This document shows, in pieces, positions 1-11,283 of a stretch of DNA of 64,000 nt. The notes beneath the pieces are model-generated. The model was given only the letters and a program-made list of their open reading frames with translations, made no database searches and had not been told where the DNA came from. The stretch is from Heliocidaris tuberculata (lineage: Eukaryota; Echinodermata; Echinoidea; Camarodonta; Echinometridae): positions 11,644,058 to 11,708,057 of the forward strand of contig CM046844.1 in the NCBI GenBank assembly GCA_025618425.1, written 5' to 3'. The translations under genes were made by a program, and so were the position numbers. The stretch's first letter is position 1; every line of letters starts with the position of its first letter.

Positions 1-67
1 GACAATTTTGAACAAGAGCTGGACACTGGCCTTGCAACATTGGCCATTCCCATTCTCCAGCAATCAT
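1..67 (+). other. Possible end of an upstream non-coding exon of gene A
   Basis: A consensus 5' splice donor (GTAAGT) begins at 68. No long ORF ends here, so this may be the end of a 5' UTR exon that joins the acceptor near 484. The assignment is an inference from splice-like signals only. The 68-484 interval would then be an intron, and it holds nothing else that I recognise. Confidence 0.25.
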
Positions 68-484
68 GTAAGTTTACATCTACATTAACATCAACATCTA
101 CATCAGCATGCTTTCCTAATGAGTAAATGCATGAAACCCAAGTGCCCTAATATACAGTGTAGGAAGTAAAAAAAAACCAGATAAATTTCAGATATGCCCA
201 TTGTACGAATGAAAGCATCGCATCTAATAGCCTCTTGATTAAGCTTTGTGTGCTGGGGTTAATTTGTTTACTAATCATTTATGCTTTTATAGCTTTCTCA
301 GTATCAGCTGAGCTTTGCCTTGTGCTGTGTTAGCTCAAAGACATTGCATACAGTGGCATATATAGGGATTATGGCGCCCGGGGCAAACAATGAAGTTGTG
401 CCTCCTTCCTCCTACTTCTTTGATGGGTCTGCAACATGGTCTGCAAGCGAATTCACATAACTTCTTTCATGTTACTTTAATCAG

Positions 485-557
485 CAGATACAACATTCTG
501 ACAGCCTCCTGAGGAAACGGAAGGAGACATCATTAGGACATACTGTCCAATGTAAGT
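485..557 (+). other. 5' UTR part of gene A main exon
   Basis: A weak pyrimidine stretch ending in CAG (484 or 487) precedes this segment, matching the position of acceptor-like sites just upstream of the other family members. The segment has no ATG in the gene A frame before 558. It ends in GTAAGTATGG, a consensus splice-donor string that overlaps the start codon. Confidence 0.4.
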
Positions 558-2465
558 ATGGCTACAGCTGAAGAGGTAGAGGAATCTGGTGATGAAAGTA
601 ATGAACAATGGGCAGGTATCAAAAGCCTTACAAACTTAGCAACATATATCACTACATCAGATTCTACAAGGGTCTGTGATCTACAAAATGTCAAGGACTT
701 CATTGAAAGGAGTCCTGGAGACTTGCACCTTGACCAGAGGAATGAGCAAGGTCAGACTGCTCTTATGAGAGCATGCTTTGATAGAAATAAGGAAGTTGTG
801 GAGTTCTTGTTGGATAAAGGAGCTGATCCTAATCTGAGGTGTCTCAGAGAGGGAAACACTGCTCTTCATTATGTAGGCCAACGCCACTGGAGCTGTGACA
901 CAGACAGCGAAACAGACTTGGAAGATTGGGAACCCTTTCCAGGCAAAGTCTCAGAGGCTGAGATCAGTTGCAAAGACTCCTTGTCTATGGAGAGTAGGAA
1001 TGATACTTATGACCGCTTGATCTTGAAGTACTGCTTGGATGAGAAGGCAAATCAATGTACTGTCTTTAAGAAGCAGAAGAGAAGTGCTAGAATCATTGAT
1101 ATCTTGATATCAGAGTATGGTGCTCTGTTACAGGTTAACAAGAATGGACTTACACCTGCAGATATTGCTGGGCTGCATAGGAAGCTACCAACTGTGTTGC
1201 ACTATATAAACAAAGACTATATTCCAAAGGTGGAGCAAATAAGAGCATTAGAGATTCTTGGCACATCCCTTATGATGAAGGATGATTATGAGAAAGCTTA
1301 CTTAGCATTCACCATGGCAGTGGAGAAACGCATTGAAAATCCACACGATGTGCCAACAAATGTTGCTAGATCTGAGTTAGAACATTGCCTTGGTCGCTCT
1401 GAATGCAAGAGTCTCAACGACTTGAGAAAGATCAATGGTGATAAACATGCAATGAAAATTGAGGGTATCCTTGTTGGGGACCGTGTTTTGCCAGATTCAC
1501 TGAAGCTTGAGTTTGTTTATGAGCGCCTTGTTGATTATGGGTATCACCTGTTGTTTCTCTGGGACACGCTAGATGCAGCATTTAGGGTGTTTACGGAATG
1601 CCTCCACCTTGAGTGTAAAGGACTTATGCCAGTTGGCAGGGTCCTTCTGTCATTGATGTACAGCATTAGCCAAGCGACAAGCTCTCCCAGTCTCCACAGA
1701 TTCAATTCACAATATGTGAATTTACTCTGTCAGTCTCTGGAGGCCTATGTTGATGTAATCAGGCAGGTAAACATTGAAAACCTGACAAACCATGTTCAAG
1801 AAATACTAATCAACCTGTCGAAGATCTTGTATTCCTTTACAAACCATCTCTGCAGAGTACAAGGTATAAATTGTGTCCTTGAACCTGTTGTCAAGATGAT
1901 CAAAGTCATATGGAGCAGGTTAACTAGAGATTCAGTTGCCAGGGACCCATACAGGCATCTCACCAACTCTGTCTGCCACAAGTTGCTTTGTGATATGGTG
2001 GCTCACCTGCGATACTACTATGACTTTGAAGAAAACAAGTTCATCTGTTCCTGTTTCAGGGAAGTGCTTGCTCGCTTGGTTCAAGTTGAAGGGGCTACCG
2101 ATATCGATACGAAAGGAGATACACTCCTGCACTCCTTGATGGGTCTTGTGTTCTCTGGTGAGATTCAGATGGTTCTAGATATCACCCTACTTTTTCTGAG
2201 GTATGGGTGTCCATCCCATTTGAAGAATAACAAAGGGAAGATGCCTATTGATATTGCACATGAGGAGGCTGCTAGTCTGGAAGATCGCTATCTTCCTAGT
2301 CTTACTGAGCTGTACAGTCTCTTGTCTCCTACAGTACTCACTTTACAAGAGCTTACCATAAGGACCATTCTAAGATGTAACATCCATTTTCAGGATAGAC
2401 TTCCAAGGAAGCTCTCTTCCTTTCTACAAGAACTTTTTTATTGTGATCCAGTGGAATTCACCTAG
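558..2465 (+). CDS. FEM1-like ankyrin/VHL-box protein (gene A), putative CUL2 E3 substrate receptor
   Basis: This is an intact 635-codon single coding exon. Ankyrin repeats are visible at about residues 57-112 (TALMRAC, VVEFLLDKGADPN) and 175-215. The middle region, about 225-480, follows the FEM1 pattern: LEILGTSL near 231, then a CLGRSECKSLNDLR block near 277 and KIEGILVGDRVLP near 300. A C-terminal ankyrin pair lies at about 515-570. The tail carries a BC box (TLQELTIRTIL, 595-605) and a Cul2 box (RLPRKLSSFL, 614-623), together a VHL box. Human FEM1 proteins have a similar length and order, with more N-terminal ankyrin repeats, and act in CUL2-Elongin BC ubiquitin ligases. By homology this protein would present substrates for ubiquitination; its substrate is unknown. 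It heads a tandem group with B and C. ASB proteins also join ankyrin repeats to an Elongin box, but lack the FEM1 middle region. Confidence 0.85.
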   Translation: MATAEEVEESGDESNEQWAGIKSLTNLATYITTSDSTRVCDLQNVKDFIERSPGDLHLDQRNEQGQTALMRACFDRNKEVVEFLLDKGADPNLRCLREGNTALHYVGQRHWSCDTDSETDLEDWEPFPGKVSEAEISCKDSLSMESRNDTYDRLILKYCLDEKANQCTVFKKQKRSARIIDILISEYGALLQVNKNGLTPADIAGLHRKLPTVLHYINKDYIPKVEQIRALEILGTSLMMKDDYEKAYLAFTMAVEKRIENPHDVPTNVARSELEHCLGRSECKSLNDLRKINGDKHAMKIEGILVGDRVLPDSLKLEFVYERLVDYGYHLLFLWDTLDAAFRVFTECLHLECKGLMPVGRVLLSLMYSISQATSSPSLHRFNSQYVNLLCQSLEAYVDVIRQVNIENLTNHVQEILINLSKILYSFTNHLCRVQGINCVLEPVVKMIKVIWSRLTRDSVARDPYRHLTNSVCHKLLCDMVAHLRYYYDFEENKFICSCFREVLARLVQVEGATDIDTKGDTLLHSLMGLVFSGEIQMVLDITLLFLRYGCPSHLKNNKGKMPIDIAHEEAASLEDRYLPSLTELYSLLSPTVLTLQELTIRTILRCNIHFQDRLPRKLSSFLQELFYCDPVEFT

Positions 2466-3143
2466 GTTGAGGGCCTGACATTTGTTTTGTATAATATGGT
2501 TCATAAATTGTATGACTAACTATAGTGACTCACAGTCATTTGATGGGTTTGTTGGCATACTGTTTGCTAAATCACCATATTAGACATGTATTACAGAATT
2601 AGGAATGGACTTTAAAGATGTAAAGGAATTTACTGGTAGTACTTATTATGTAGACCTTTGTATTAGTGGTCCTCACAATTGACATATGATACTTAATGAG
2701 AGAAGGTTATATAATAGTTTATTGCTCTGTCATAATGCAGATGGATGATGCTATCACTTTTGCCATATTGCCGCCCCTTCCTAAATCAGCCACTGTTGCT
2801 GTGTGTCAGAGCTGTAGCACTCTTAATATACCTATGCATGTCATACCGTACCGTAGACCTATGTGTAGGTTTCACTGCACTCATTGCATCTACTTGCAAG
2901 TCTGCTTTAGTTGGTTTTTGCTTTTCTTGACAGGTAGGCATGAAATATGTTGTAGCCTTGCTACACACAGTTGCATGAAAGAGACATTTTATCACAATGC
3001 AGTTGAATTGCATAATTTTTAGTACATGCCAACCTTGTGAACAGTCCTTGTGCAATTGATGCATAAGTTTTTAGTGTTTTCCTATGTACAGTAACATGAA
3101 GCAGTTATGATCATAATTCCTTATCCTTCTCTTCGTTGTGCAG
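2466..3143 (+). other. 3' UTR of gene A and spacer to pseudogene B
   Basis: No coding region or transposon that I recognise lies here. The short ORFs in several frames have no family resemblance. The segment presumably holds the 3' end of gene A and any non-coding first exon of B. An acceptor-like sequence (cttcgttgtgcag) ends at 3143, equivalent in position to the acceptor sites of the other paralogues. Confidence 0.4.
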
Positions 3144-3227
3144 ATCTCCTGTAGACACTGCATGCAAACTAGATCTGAGCAAGCCATCTCCCCATCTGAG
3201 TTTAAGCTCAGTTGTGGATGAGTACCC

Positions 3228-5105
3228 ATGGCAAGCATAGATGATGATTCCATGAAAGCTTCTGCACAGGTCCAAGATCCTCTGAAGAAGGAAAGGCTTT
3301 GCTCAACATTATAGGTAGAAGTGATGTATCCCTTGCAGATGTTGAGGATTTCTTCAAACATAGGGATGGGAATGTTGATCTTGATGAGAAGAATGAGTAT
3401 GGGAATACTGCATTGATGATAGCATGTTGTATTGGGAAGAGTGATTTAGTAGAGTTCTTGCTTGAGAAAGGAACCAATCCTAATATAACAAACGAGGATG
3501 GAGGCACTGCCTTGCACGAAGCCTGTGACTACAGCCCATATAATGATGAAGTAGAGAGTTATACCAGCCAGGAGGATCCAAATGAACAAGGAGAAAAGGC
3601 AACAGAAGAAGGACATAGTGAAAATCCATCTTAAAGTGATGACAAGAGCAAAGATGGAACAAAAACGAAGATCAGTCATGTTAATAGAAAAACAATGGAA
3701 ATGGTTGATGTGCTGTTGGATTATGATGCTACTTTTCAACTGAACCACAATGGACTTCGTCCTGTTGACTATGCTGCTTTGCAGGGAAAATGAGGGAACT
3801 GTTGCATACTTTCTATCAAACAAATTACTGTCAATGTTAGAGGAAATTAAAGCATTGGAATTTCTAGTCTTGGCATATGCTCTTGATGACAAGTGCAAGT
3901 ATGCTTATTTAGTCCTTGCAAAAGTGATGAAGAAACGACATGCTGATCCGGACAATCTAATCTCCAAGGATTTCACCTCAGAACTTGAAAGTTTTCTTGG
4001 TCAAAAGGAGTCTCAGACCGTGCAAGAACTCCTTACAGGAGATTGTATCCTCCCACAGAGTATGAAGGAATATCATCTGTATAAAAGACTGTTGCACTAT
4101 GGAAGGGACCTGTTATTTCACAGGAAAACAATGGACCAAGGTTTTAACATTGTCACTTGTTGCCTCCACCTTGAAGAGAAAGGATTGCTTTTCTTGAATC
4201 ATATTCTAATACTTCTAAAATGCAGTGTCAAACAGGCTTCAACCAAAAGAAATATGTTCAAGATAATGCCCCAATTTCTAAGTGGGGTGTGCAAAACTCT
4301 GAAAGCCTGTGTTAGCATCTTCCAAAAGGTCAGTTGTGCCAACCTTGAAGAAAGTGTGAGAGCTTTTGTGACTGATCTCAGTCTTGTACTTTTTTATGTA
4401 ACAGATGAATATGAAGGCCTGGAAGTCACAGATGACTTCTTAGTACCCATCACTGAGATGATCAAGGTCATTTGGAGTAGAATACCCAAGCCAGAATTAA
4501 CTGGCAATGGAATGGTATGCCCTACTGTATCTGTTTGTCATTATGTACTCCTTCATGTAGTTAGAGAGTTTTGCAAGAACTTCTGGGGAAATTCCCAGTA
4601 CACATGTTACTGCTTCAAGCGATTAATTGCCCACCTCCTTCATGTTGAAGGTGCCCTTGATGTAGACTGTTGTGGGAACACAATGTTGCACACTGTCATG
4701 ATCCTTGTTCAGTCCTCAGAGCTGCATATGGTCGTGGATCTTGCCACACTGCTGATTAGGCATGGCTGTCCAACAAACACAAAGAACAAAAAATGAGAAA
4801 CACCAGAGTTCATTGCTAGGGAAGAGGCAGCATACTACTTGTCAGGTGCTACAGATTGTAGGATGAATGAAGTATACAGACTTATGAAGGGAACAACAGG
4901 GGTGTATCCTCTGCAAGAGCTTACAGCAAGGGCCTTCCTCTATCACAGGATTCCTTATGACAATATTCCACCTCCACTCCAAAAAATCATTTATGGGGAA
5001 TTACGGGTAACCTCGAAATATAAATGTACTTATATTCAAAGATGTAATCTATTCCTTCTTGTTGTCCTATGTAGTTTTGCATTAAAATATATGACATGGG
5101 TATAA
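3228..5105 (+). pseudogene. FEM1-like pseudogene B
   Basis: This is a full-length relative of gene C carrying at least four disabling changes. The ATG at 3228 opens a frame that stops within 90 bases, and the ankyrin-coding frame (LLNIIGRSD onward, near 3299) is one base out of register. That frame meets TAA at 3632-3634. A further frameshift lies near 3785, inside the second ankyrin block (VDYAALQ). TGA at 4794-4796 interrupts the C-terminal ankyrin repeat, where gene C has Gly. An in-frame loss of about 15 codons relative to gene C removes part of the middle block near 4025. Coding resemblance continues through a VHL-box-like tail (PLQELTARAFLYHRIPY) at 4906-5000. The remaining open stretch of 348 codons (3750-4796) is long, so inactivation looks fairly recent. 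Splicing around the lesions cannot be excluded but is unlikely, because the siblings are single-exon. Confidence 0.8.
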
Positions 5106-5269
5106 ATCAAGATTTTCTCAGTGAAATTTATTGTCTGCTAGCGATACCTGGGGGCTGCCATTTTCTTGATGTGTACATAAAGATATTTTTAATCCGAATG
5201 CAAATTATCTTTCTATACAAAATCCCATTTGAGATTTAAAATATTTAACGGATATAATATATATATATA

Positions 5270-5440
5270 CAGTTAACTCTGCGTAAGTCGACCTTCCATA
5301 AGTCGAATAATCGCCTTAGTCGAAGCAATTTTTCAGAACAGAATGAGCAAAACATGTGTTTTTTACCTCTTCTAAGTCGAATTTCGCCTAAGTCGAACAG
5401 ATTTCTGTGGTCCCAAGAGATTCGACTTAGGCAGAGTTAC

Positions 5441-5443
<3 letters not shown>
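5270..5443. mobile_element. Pogo/Tigger-like MITE
   Basis: The 174-bp unit has inverted ends: CAGTTAACTCTGCGTAAGTC at the left and the near-complement gacttaggcagagttacctg at the right. TA dinucleotides flank both sides, inside a longer TA microsatellite. CAG...CTG termini and TA target duplications are typical of pogo/Tigger elements. It has no coding capacity. Confidence 0.8.

Positions 5444-5487
<44 letters not shown>
5444..5487. repeat. (TA)n microsatellite
   Basis: Uninterrupted TA dinucleotide run directly to the right of the pogo-like MITE. A shorter run lies to its left at about 5256-5269, so the MITE sits inside a TA tract. Confidence 0.9.
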
Positions 5488-5490
<3 letters not shown>

Positions 5491-6371
5491 GATTCTAAAA
5501 AACGAAAATGTGTTTTATATTCTTTGAAAATTACTATTTTACTAAATAGAAATCTATTTTCTTGATACTATGATGTACGCGATGGAGCAAATTAATTCAA
5601 ATTTATGGATGATAACTTTCCCAAGCGTCAATAGTGACAAACTATGCTTTCACCTACTTTGAGATAGTGGACTTCATTTGTCAGAATGGGTATTGTGTAA
5701 ATTATGTTCCAGGCAAGCCCAAGAAATCGATTTCTATTTAGCAAACCAGAGAATTTAAAAAGAAATCTATAAATTTCAAATTTTGGAATATACATGTATA
5801 CACCTGTTATATGTTTTCCATCATATATGGGGATTTTTTGTAATGAAGAGAAGCATATTAGCTCTAGGATTAAAAATATCTTCTTGACTGGAACGGTTTC
5901 CAGTGGTTCATATACAACTCAAGTCCATATCATCAAGAAAATGGCATGATTGGCATCTCCCATGTAAAGTGTTAGCAGATGATACCCCGCGCTAGAGTGT
6001 CTTGATTTAAACCCTTTTCTGATATTTTATTTCTAAAGTGATACAGGCCAATGATTAAGAATATATTGCACCTTTGTACATTTATATTCTGAGGTTAATT
6101 CTCCTTTAATGACCCTATCCGTGGGGGTGATGTAACAGGGTTTGAGACATCAAGCAAATCTGACTCGGACTCAAGCAACTGTGTTATGTGCTGAGTGCAA
6201 AATCTCCATACTGGATCATTACATTAATGTGAATGAATATTTGTACCATAAAGCTAATTATTCAATGTCTTAACCCCTCTCTCCTCTTTACACGGGCCAC
6301 ACATTATCTGTCAAATCTTTTAGGTGGATACAAATGTATTACTTAAAATTTTATACAGTTCATGAATTGGC

Positions 6372-6537
6372 AATAAGGTGACATGTATCAATGGTAATAA
6401 CTCTTATGCATGTACATACAGTATATTATCCTGGAATGGAATTATCAAATTTAAATAAGGTGACATGTATCAATGGTAATAACTCTTATGCATGTACATA
6501 CATTATATTATCCTGGAATGGAATTATCAAATTTAAA
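6372..6537. repeat. 82-bp tandem duplication upstream of gene C
   Basis: Two nearly identical copies begin at about 6372 and 6454 (aataaggtgacatgtatc...), differing at only a couple of positions. The pair lies 50-220 bases before the gene C acceptor, in the presumed last intron or promoter-proximal region. Confidence 0.85.
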
Positions 6538-6687
6538 GTGGAATTTGTGCATGATTCTATATTGATTTTTATTTCATTCTTTTGCAGATTCCTTTGTTTT
6601 TGGACACACTGCATGTTGATTTTGGATCAGAGTAACTCTTGGATGTTAAAACATTCTAATCTGACACCAAGCAATGCATGTTAAGTC

Positions 6688-8352
6688 ATGGCTTCTGCAG
6701 AGCCTTCCGGAGTATCATCATCATCATCTAGTGTAAAAGACAGTGCAGTTTCTAGAAAAGAAGACAACCTGATCAACATCATTGACAAGGAAGATTCCAC
6801 ACTAGCATGTATTGAGGACTTCATCAAGGGCCAGAATGGGGTTGTTGACTTGAACAAGAGAAACAAGGATGGTCGCACTGCACTGATGATAGCTTGTTTG
6901 CATGGGAAGTTTGATATTGTGAAGTATTTGCTGGATGAAGGAGCCAATCCTCATCTTACCACACCCGGAGAAGGTAATACTGCCTTCCACTTTGCTTGTA
7001 TGTACATTCCCAATGGTGATGAGACAGATAGTGCATTGAATGAAGAAACAGATGCGGCAAATGTTGCAAATGCATCAAGTGGAAAAGACAATACCAAAAA
7101 AGGATTGGAGAATACTCTTTGTAAAGCAGATCAGATTATTTTGCATATTTCACTTTTGCTCCTGTTGCACAAAGTTGAATCTCAAGAAAATAGTGATGGT
7201 CTGTATCCTCTTGACTTTGCTGCTCTCAACAAGAGATTATTGATTATAGCATTCTTTGCCACAAAAAATTTTGTGGTAAAGTCTCAAATTGTAAGGGCAT
7301 TGGATATTCTCGGTTTCACACTTGCTCTTGAGGACAAGTGCGATGATGCATTTAAGGTTTTTGAGAAGGCTATGTCAGAGCGTCAGAGTGACCCAGACAA
7401 TCTAGACACTTTTGATTTCACATCAGATCTTGAAGGTTTCCTTGATCAGAAGGAGTGCCAGACACCAGATGATGTCAAGGCTTTGAGGAAAAAGAAACAT
7501 GCAATCAAAGTACAAGCTTTCCTTCTTGGTGATCGTGTCCTCCCAGAGGGGATGAAGCCAAAGCTCTTGTACGAACCACTAGCAAAATATGGGCATGAGT
7601 TGCTGTTCAGGAAGAAAACAAGGGCAAAGGGCTTTGGCATTTTTCATGCTTGCCTTCATCTAGAAAGGAAAGGCTTGTTTTATCTGAATACTGTCCTCAT
7701 GTACCTACGGATGAGTGTCCCAAGGGCTGAAACCCTTGAGAGTCTCAAAGAGCCCCAGTTTATCAACAGCACATGCAAGACTCTAGCAACATATGTTGAT
7801 GTTGTAAAATATGTCAGCTGTGATCACCTGGAGAAAAGTGTCAAAGATATGATGTGTAACCTTGGTCGAATCCTGTATGATGTGGCTGATAAGTACAAAA
7901 GTCTAAAAACTCAGGAGCAGTTCCTAACACCTATCAGTAAGATGATCAATGTCATTTGGGATAGAATCCCTAAGCCTGAAGCTACTGGAAGTGGTATTGT
8001 GTTCCCCACCATCTCTGTCTGCCACAATGTTCTCCTTCACCTGGGGAGAGAGTTCTGTCCAAATTTCTTTTTCTTCAGAACACACACTTATGGGACAACG
8101 AAATACACTAGTTTCCTTTTCAAGCGTTTGATTGCCCATCTCCTTCACATTGAAGGTGCCCTTGATGTAGACTGCCACGGGAACACAATGATGCACACAC
8201 TCATGATCTATTCGCAATCACTGGCACCACACATGGTTGTAGATATTGCAGAGCTCTTGATTAGGCATGGCTGCCCAACTGATGCAAAGAACAAGGAAGG
8301 GGAAACCCCCTATGACATCATCAACAGTGAAAGAGAAGACTCTGATGATGAC

Positions 8353-8385
<33 letters not shown>

Positions 8386-8661
8386 GAAAATGAATCTCAT
8401 GTCTGTAAGATGGAAATTCTGTCCAATCTCCTGAAGGGACCAAAAGAAGTGTTTTCTCTTCAGGAGCTGGCAGCAAGGTCTATTCTTGTACATAGGATTC
8501 CTTACCAAGAAAGACTTCCACCATCGCTGTTCACAGTCCTCAAGGATGCGATCCTAGAGGAAGAAGAGGAAGATGAGGAATGTGAGACATCCAGTGACTG
8601 CATGTATGATTCTGACTTTAGCAGTGAGCCACCTTTTGATCAAAATTGTTCAGTCTCCTAA
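6688..8661 (+). CDS. FEM1-like ankyrin/VHL-box protein (gene C), putative CUL2 E3 substrate receptor
   Basis: Intact 657-codon single coding exon. An acceptor (cttttgcag, ending 6587) lies 100 bases before the ATG. After a Ser-rich leader (about 9-16), ankyrin repeats occupy about 55-105 (TALMIACLHGKFDIVKYLL) and 150-185. The FEM1-type middle region runs from about 202 (ALDILGFTLALEDK) to 455, and a C-terminal ankyrin pair from about 490-545. A run of 14 Asp residues (about 553-566), encoded by GAT/GAC repeats, separates this from the VHL box: BC box SLQELAARSIL at 590-600 and Cul2 box RLPPSLFTVL at 609-618. An acidic tail (EEEEED) follows. Closest relative in the window is pseudogene B. The role is inferred from FEM1: substrate recognition in a CUL2-Elongin BC ligase. 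The acidic spacer is not a feature of canonical FEM1. Confidence 0.85.
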
Positions 8662-10586
8662 GCATGCAAACCACTTTATAACTTCACATCCATACAGAAT
8701 TTTATCAGGAATTCATGTTTGATATTAGTGCATGTATTTTAAACTTTCTCTTTAAACTTCTGTGTGGCATGGCTATTTGCTGTTGTCTCCATTAGTAACT
8801 TTAGTTCTTACTAGTAACCCATGTAAGTTTCAATCAAGCACACTTTACCTGGCATTGGCCAATCTGAAGCAAGGTTTTACATGTACTTGTGTTTAGAACT
8901 TAGATCTTACGAAAAATGTACCTTTTTTGTCAGTGGTCTTTTTGTGAACAGTGCAAGAATGATGAGATCAGTTTGGACCAATTGTGCTTTGGTATTCAAT
9001 CTAGAATCATAAAAACAGATTTGGATTGTATGTTATGAATACGGAGCTTGACCTTAATTTCTCTGAAATTAAGGAATTGACACTCGGTGCTTTAAAAATC
9101 AGTGAACATATTGGACATGGTTTAAATTCGTCCAAAGTAATGAATTCAAGCATTTGTCTTTTTTTCTCATTAGTGTGTTTATATGTTTTACTACCCTCCA
9201 TGTTACTGTTTCTCTGTGAAGTCTGACTACTTTTAGATATGTTTATGTTTTGTTTTTGTTTTTGTTTGTTTGTCACATTTGATTCTCCATGTACATGTAC
9301 ATGTACATTCATTATCAGTGGTCTAATCATGTTCATCCCTCTTTATATGGCTGAATAGACAGAGTTGAAGTTCCCTAGAGTCATTGTCATGTCCCCCTCT
9401 TTTTTAATGTAATTTTTAAAACTTTATCTCGATTAAGGGCTGGTCACATATCAGTATAGTGATGACGATGATATTGGTCTATGTAGGAAAAGTATTGCAT
9501 CTGTGAAAATTGGTGCTACAGGTTTATTAGCACAAATCAGTAAGCACTTACTGGTATAAATAGCCTATTTTTCTGTTCAGTTTTCTGTGTTTGTGATGGC
9601 AGGATATTAAGTGTGTATGTCATCCACTCATGCACAATGTGATTATCTAAGTACATGTATTTATTTTTGTAGACCTTGCTTTTACATTATAGTCATTTTG
9701 ATTTCTCTATGGGATCTAATTCATTCAATTTTTGTATTCAGTTTTTACATTTCAGTGATACATGTCTAAATCTCAGCTTGTAGTTCATCAATTACATTAG
9801 GTCAATTCTGCTCTTTCCTATTATGTTTGTGATAATATTCTTATGTTTATCATTTTATTTGAATCTTGATAGTTTATCAAGTGCAGCAAATATGTGGTAC
9901 CCAGTGACCACTTGGGTTTCAAATTTAACTCATATTTGAATATCTTTTCTGTAAATGTAGTTTTTGAACATGTAAATACATTGTACATGTAGTACATTAA
10001 ACCTTTGAAAAATTTAAGCCCGAGAAAACAAATAATCCCTGAAACAAATTTGCAGTAGAAAAAAATACATGTAGACAAACATTGAGAGTTTGACTTTTTG
10101 GAGGTCAGTAAGTATTTAGCTCAATAAGTCGCATGTACGGGCCATATTATCCCCCCCCCCCCCAACACACACACAAACAGTGTAAGCACTCTGTCTGTAC
10201 CTTGCTTCGTTCACTTCATGTTTATTTGTAAGACTATTATCTAAGTTAAGAATAATGTTTGATTATGTTCGTAATTTAATCATTTTTTTTTTGTTTCAAC
10301 ATACAATATTTTAGACCTATATGTACTGTTTATTTTTAATTACCAATCATGTAAATTATTTCTCCTTCCAGTACATTTTCTGTTGTTTGTTTATTCATTG
10401 TAAATTGTGCACAATTCAACGATTGTTGCGATGCATGATCTTTTTAAAAATAAATACCATTATGAATGAATGAATGAATGAAGCTGAGTAATACATGTAC
10501 AGAGAATCTTCCATTTCCAGTGCAGTTTCCATTTGTTTGTGTAAAAGGAGTAATCTCCATTTGTGTACTCAAGTGTAATCAATATA
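8662..10586 (+). other. Gene C 3' flank and intergenic AT-rich DNA
   Basis: No coding region is supported. The DNA is AT-rich with many TACATGTA-type motifs (for example 9288-9306, 9650-9660, 9970-9990) and a short poly-C/CA stretch at 10150-10180. It includes the 3' UTR of gene C, whose polyadenylation site I cannot fix. Confidence 0.4.
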
Positions 10587-10754
10587 CAGTGGAAACTCAG
10601 TATAGCGAGGTCCTTGGGACCATCAAAATTACCTTGTTATAGCAGGAATCTCATGATAGCAAGTTAAAAAGACAGCTGGGACCGGAATACATGTATTACC
10701 TTGTTATATCAGGAATATTGTTATATCAGATCTCTTTATACTGAGTTTCCACTG
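10587..10754. mobile_element. Pogo/Tigger-like MITE
   Basis: The 168-bp element starts CAGTGGAAACTCAGTATA and ends with the near-perfect complement tatactgagtttccactg. TA lies on both flanks (10585-10586 and 10755-10756). An internal half-repeat (ggaccNNN...ttaccttgttata) occurs twice. It is non-coding. Confidence 0.85.
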
Positions 10755-10876
10755 TATCCCCATTCATATTTTTTTAGTGATAGAACTAACATGTTTCCAT
10801 GTGAGATTTATTTTTATACATACTACTGTATACATGTATATAATTAATTTACATCATTATGTCTATTCCATCTTAA

Positions 10877-11283
10877 CCCTTTCGAGACAATTGACCACAT
10901 TTTGTGGTTTGGCTCCATAACTTTTGATTCAGAGCTCTGAAAAATATACCAGATGCATGACTAGAAAGAGCAAAAATTTCTACACACATTGTTTCCATTT
11001 TTGTTGCATGACCATATTGCGTTTGATGCCAGGAATTGTAAAAGGGAGAATAAGCTTCAAAATCCTTAAATTGGCAACACATTGAGAGGTTCAAAATCAC
11101 TGTTTTTTATCAAAATTGGCAATTTTTTCAACTTTCGACCAAGTTTCTAATGATGTATATTGTTTTCAAAGACATTACATTTTGTTAGAACCATGTAGCA
11201 CTAAAAGAAAAATATCAGTGTTGCCAATTTGAAGAACAAAATGTGATCAATTAAGCCCTTAAATAATTCCTGTCATTGAAGGG
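10877..11283. mobile_element. piggyBac-like MITE with TTAA target duplication
   Basis: The element is bracketed exactly by TTAA (10873-10876 and 11284-11287). It begins CCCTTTCGAGACAATTGA and ends with ...cattgaaggg. The inverted similarity extends inward (ccacattttgt on the left, acaaaatgtgatcaatt on the right). TTAA duplication with CCC ends is the signature of the piggyBac superfamily. No transposase is encoded in its 407 bp. Confidence 0.75.

Larger units (their letters stand above)
5106..6587 (+). other. Spacer between pseudogene B and gene C
   Basis: It holds a 174-bp pogo-like MITE, a TA microsatellite and an 82-bp tandem duplication, all listed separately. The rest (5490-6370) is AT-rich single-copy-looking sequence without a recognisable gene. 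It ends in a strong acceptor (ttcattcttttgcag, ending 6587), which suggests an unseen non-coding first exon of gene C within this interval. Confidence 0.4.

Noticed and set aside
681..887. Antisense ORFs over the FEM1-like exons
   Set aside because: Shadows of the coding strand with no independent support.
558..2465. Gene A as an ASB-type (SOCS-box) ankyrin protein
   Set aside because: The Elongin-binding motif alone is compatible, but the LEILG-, SECKSL- and EGILVGDRVLP-like blocks and the LP-R-L Cul2 box follow FEM1 order.
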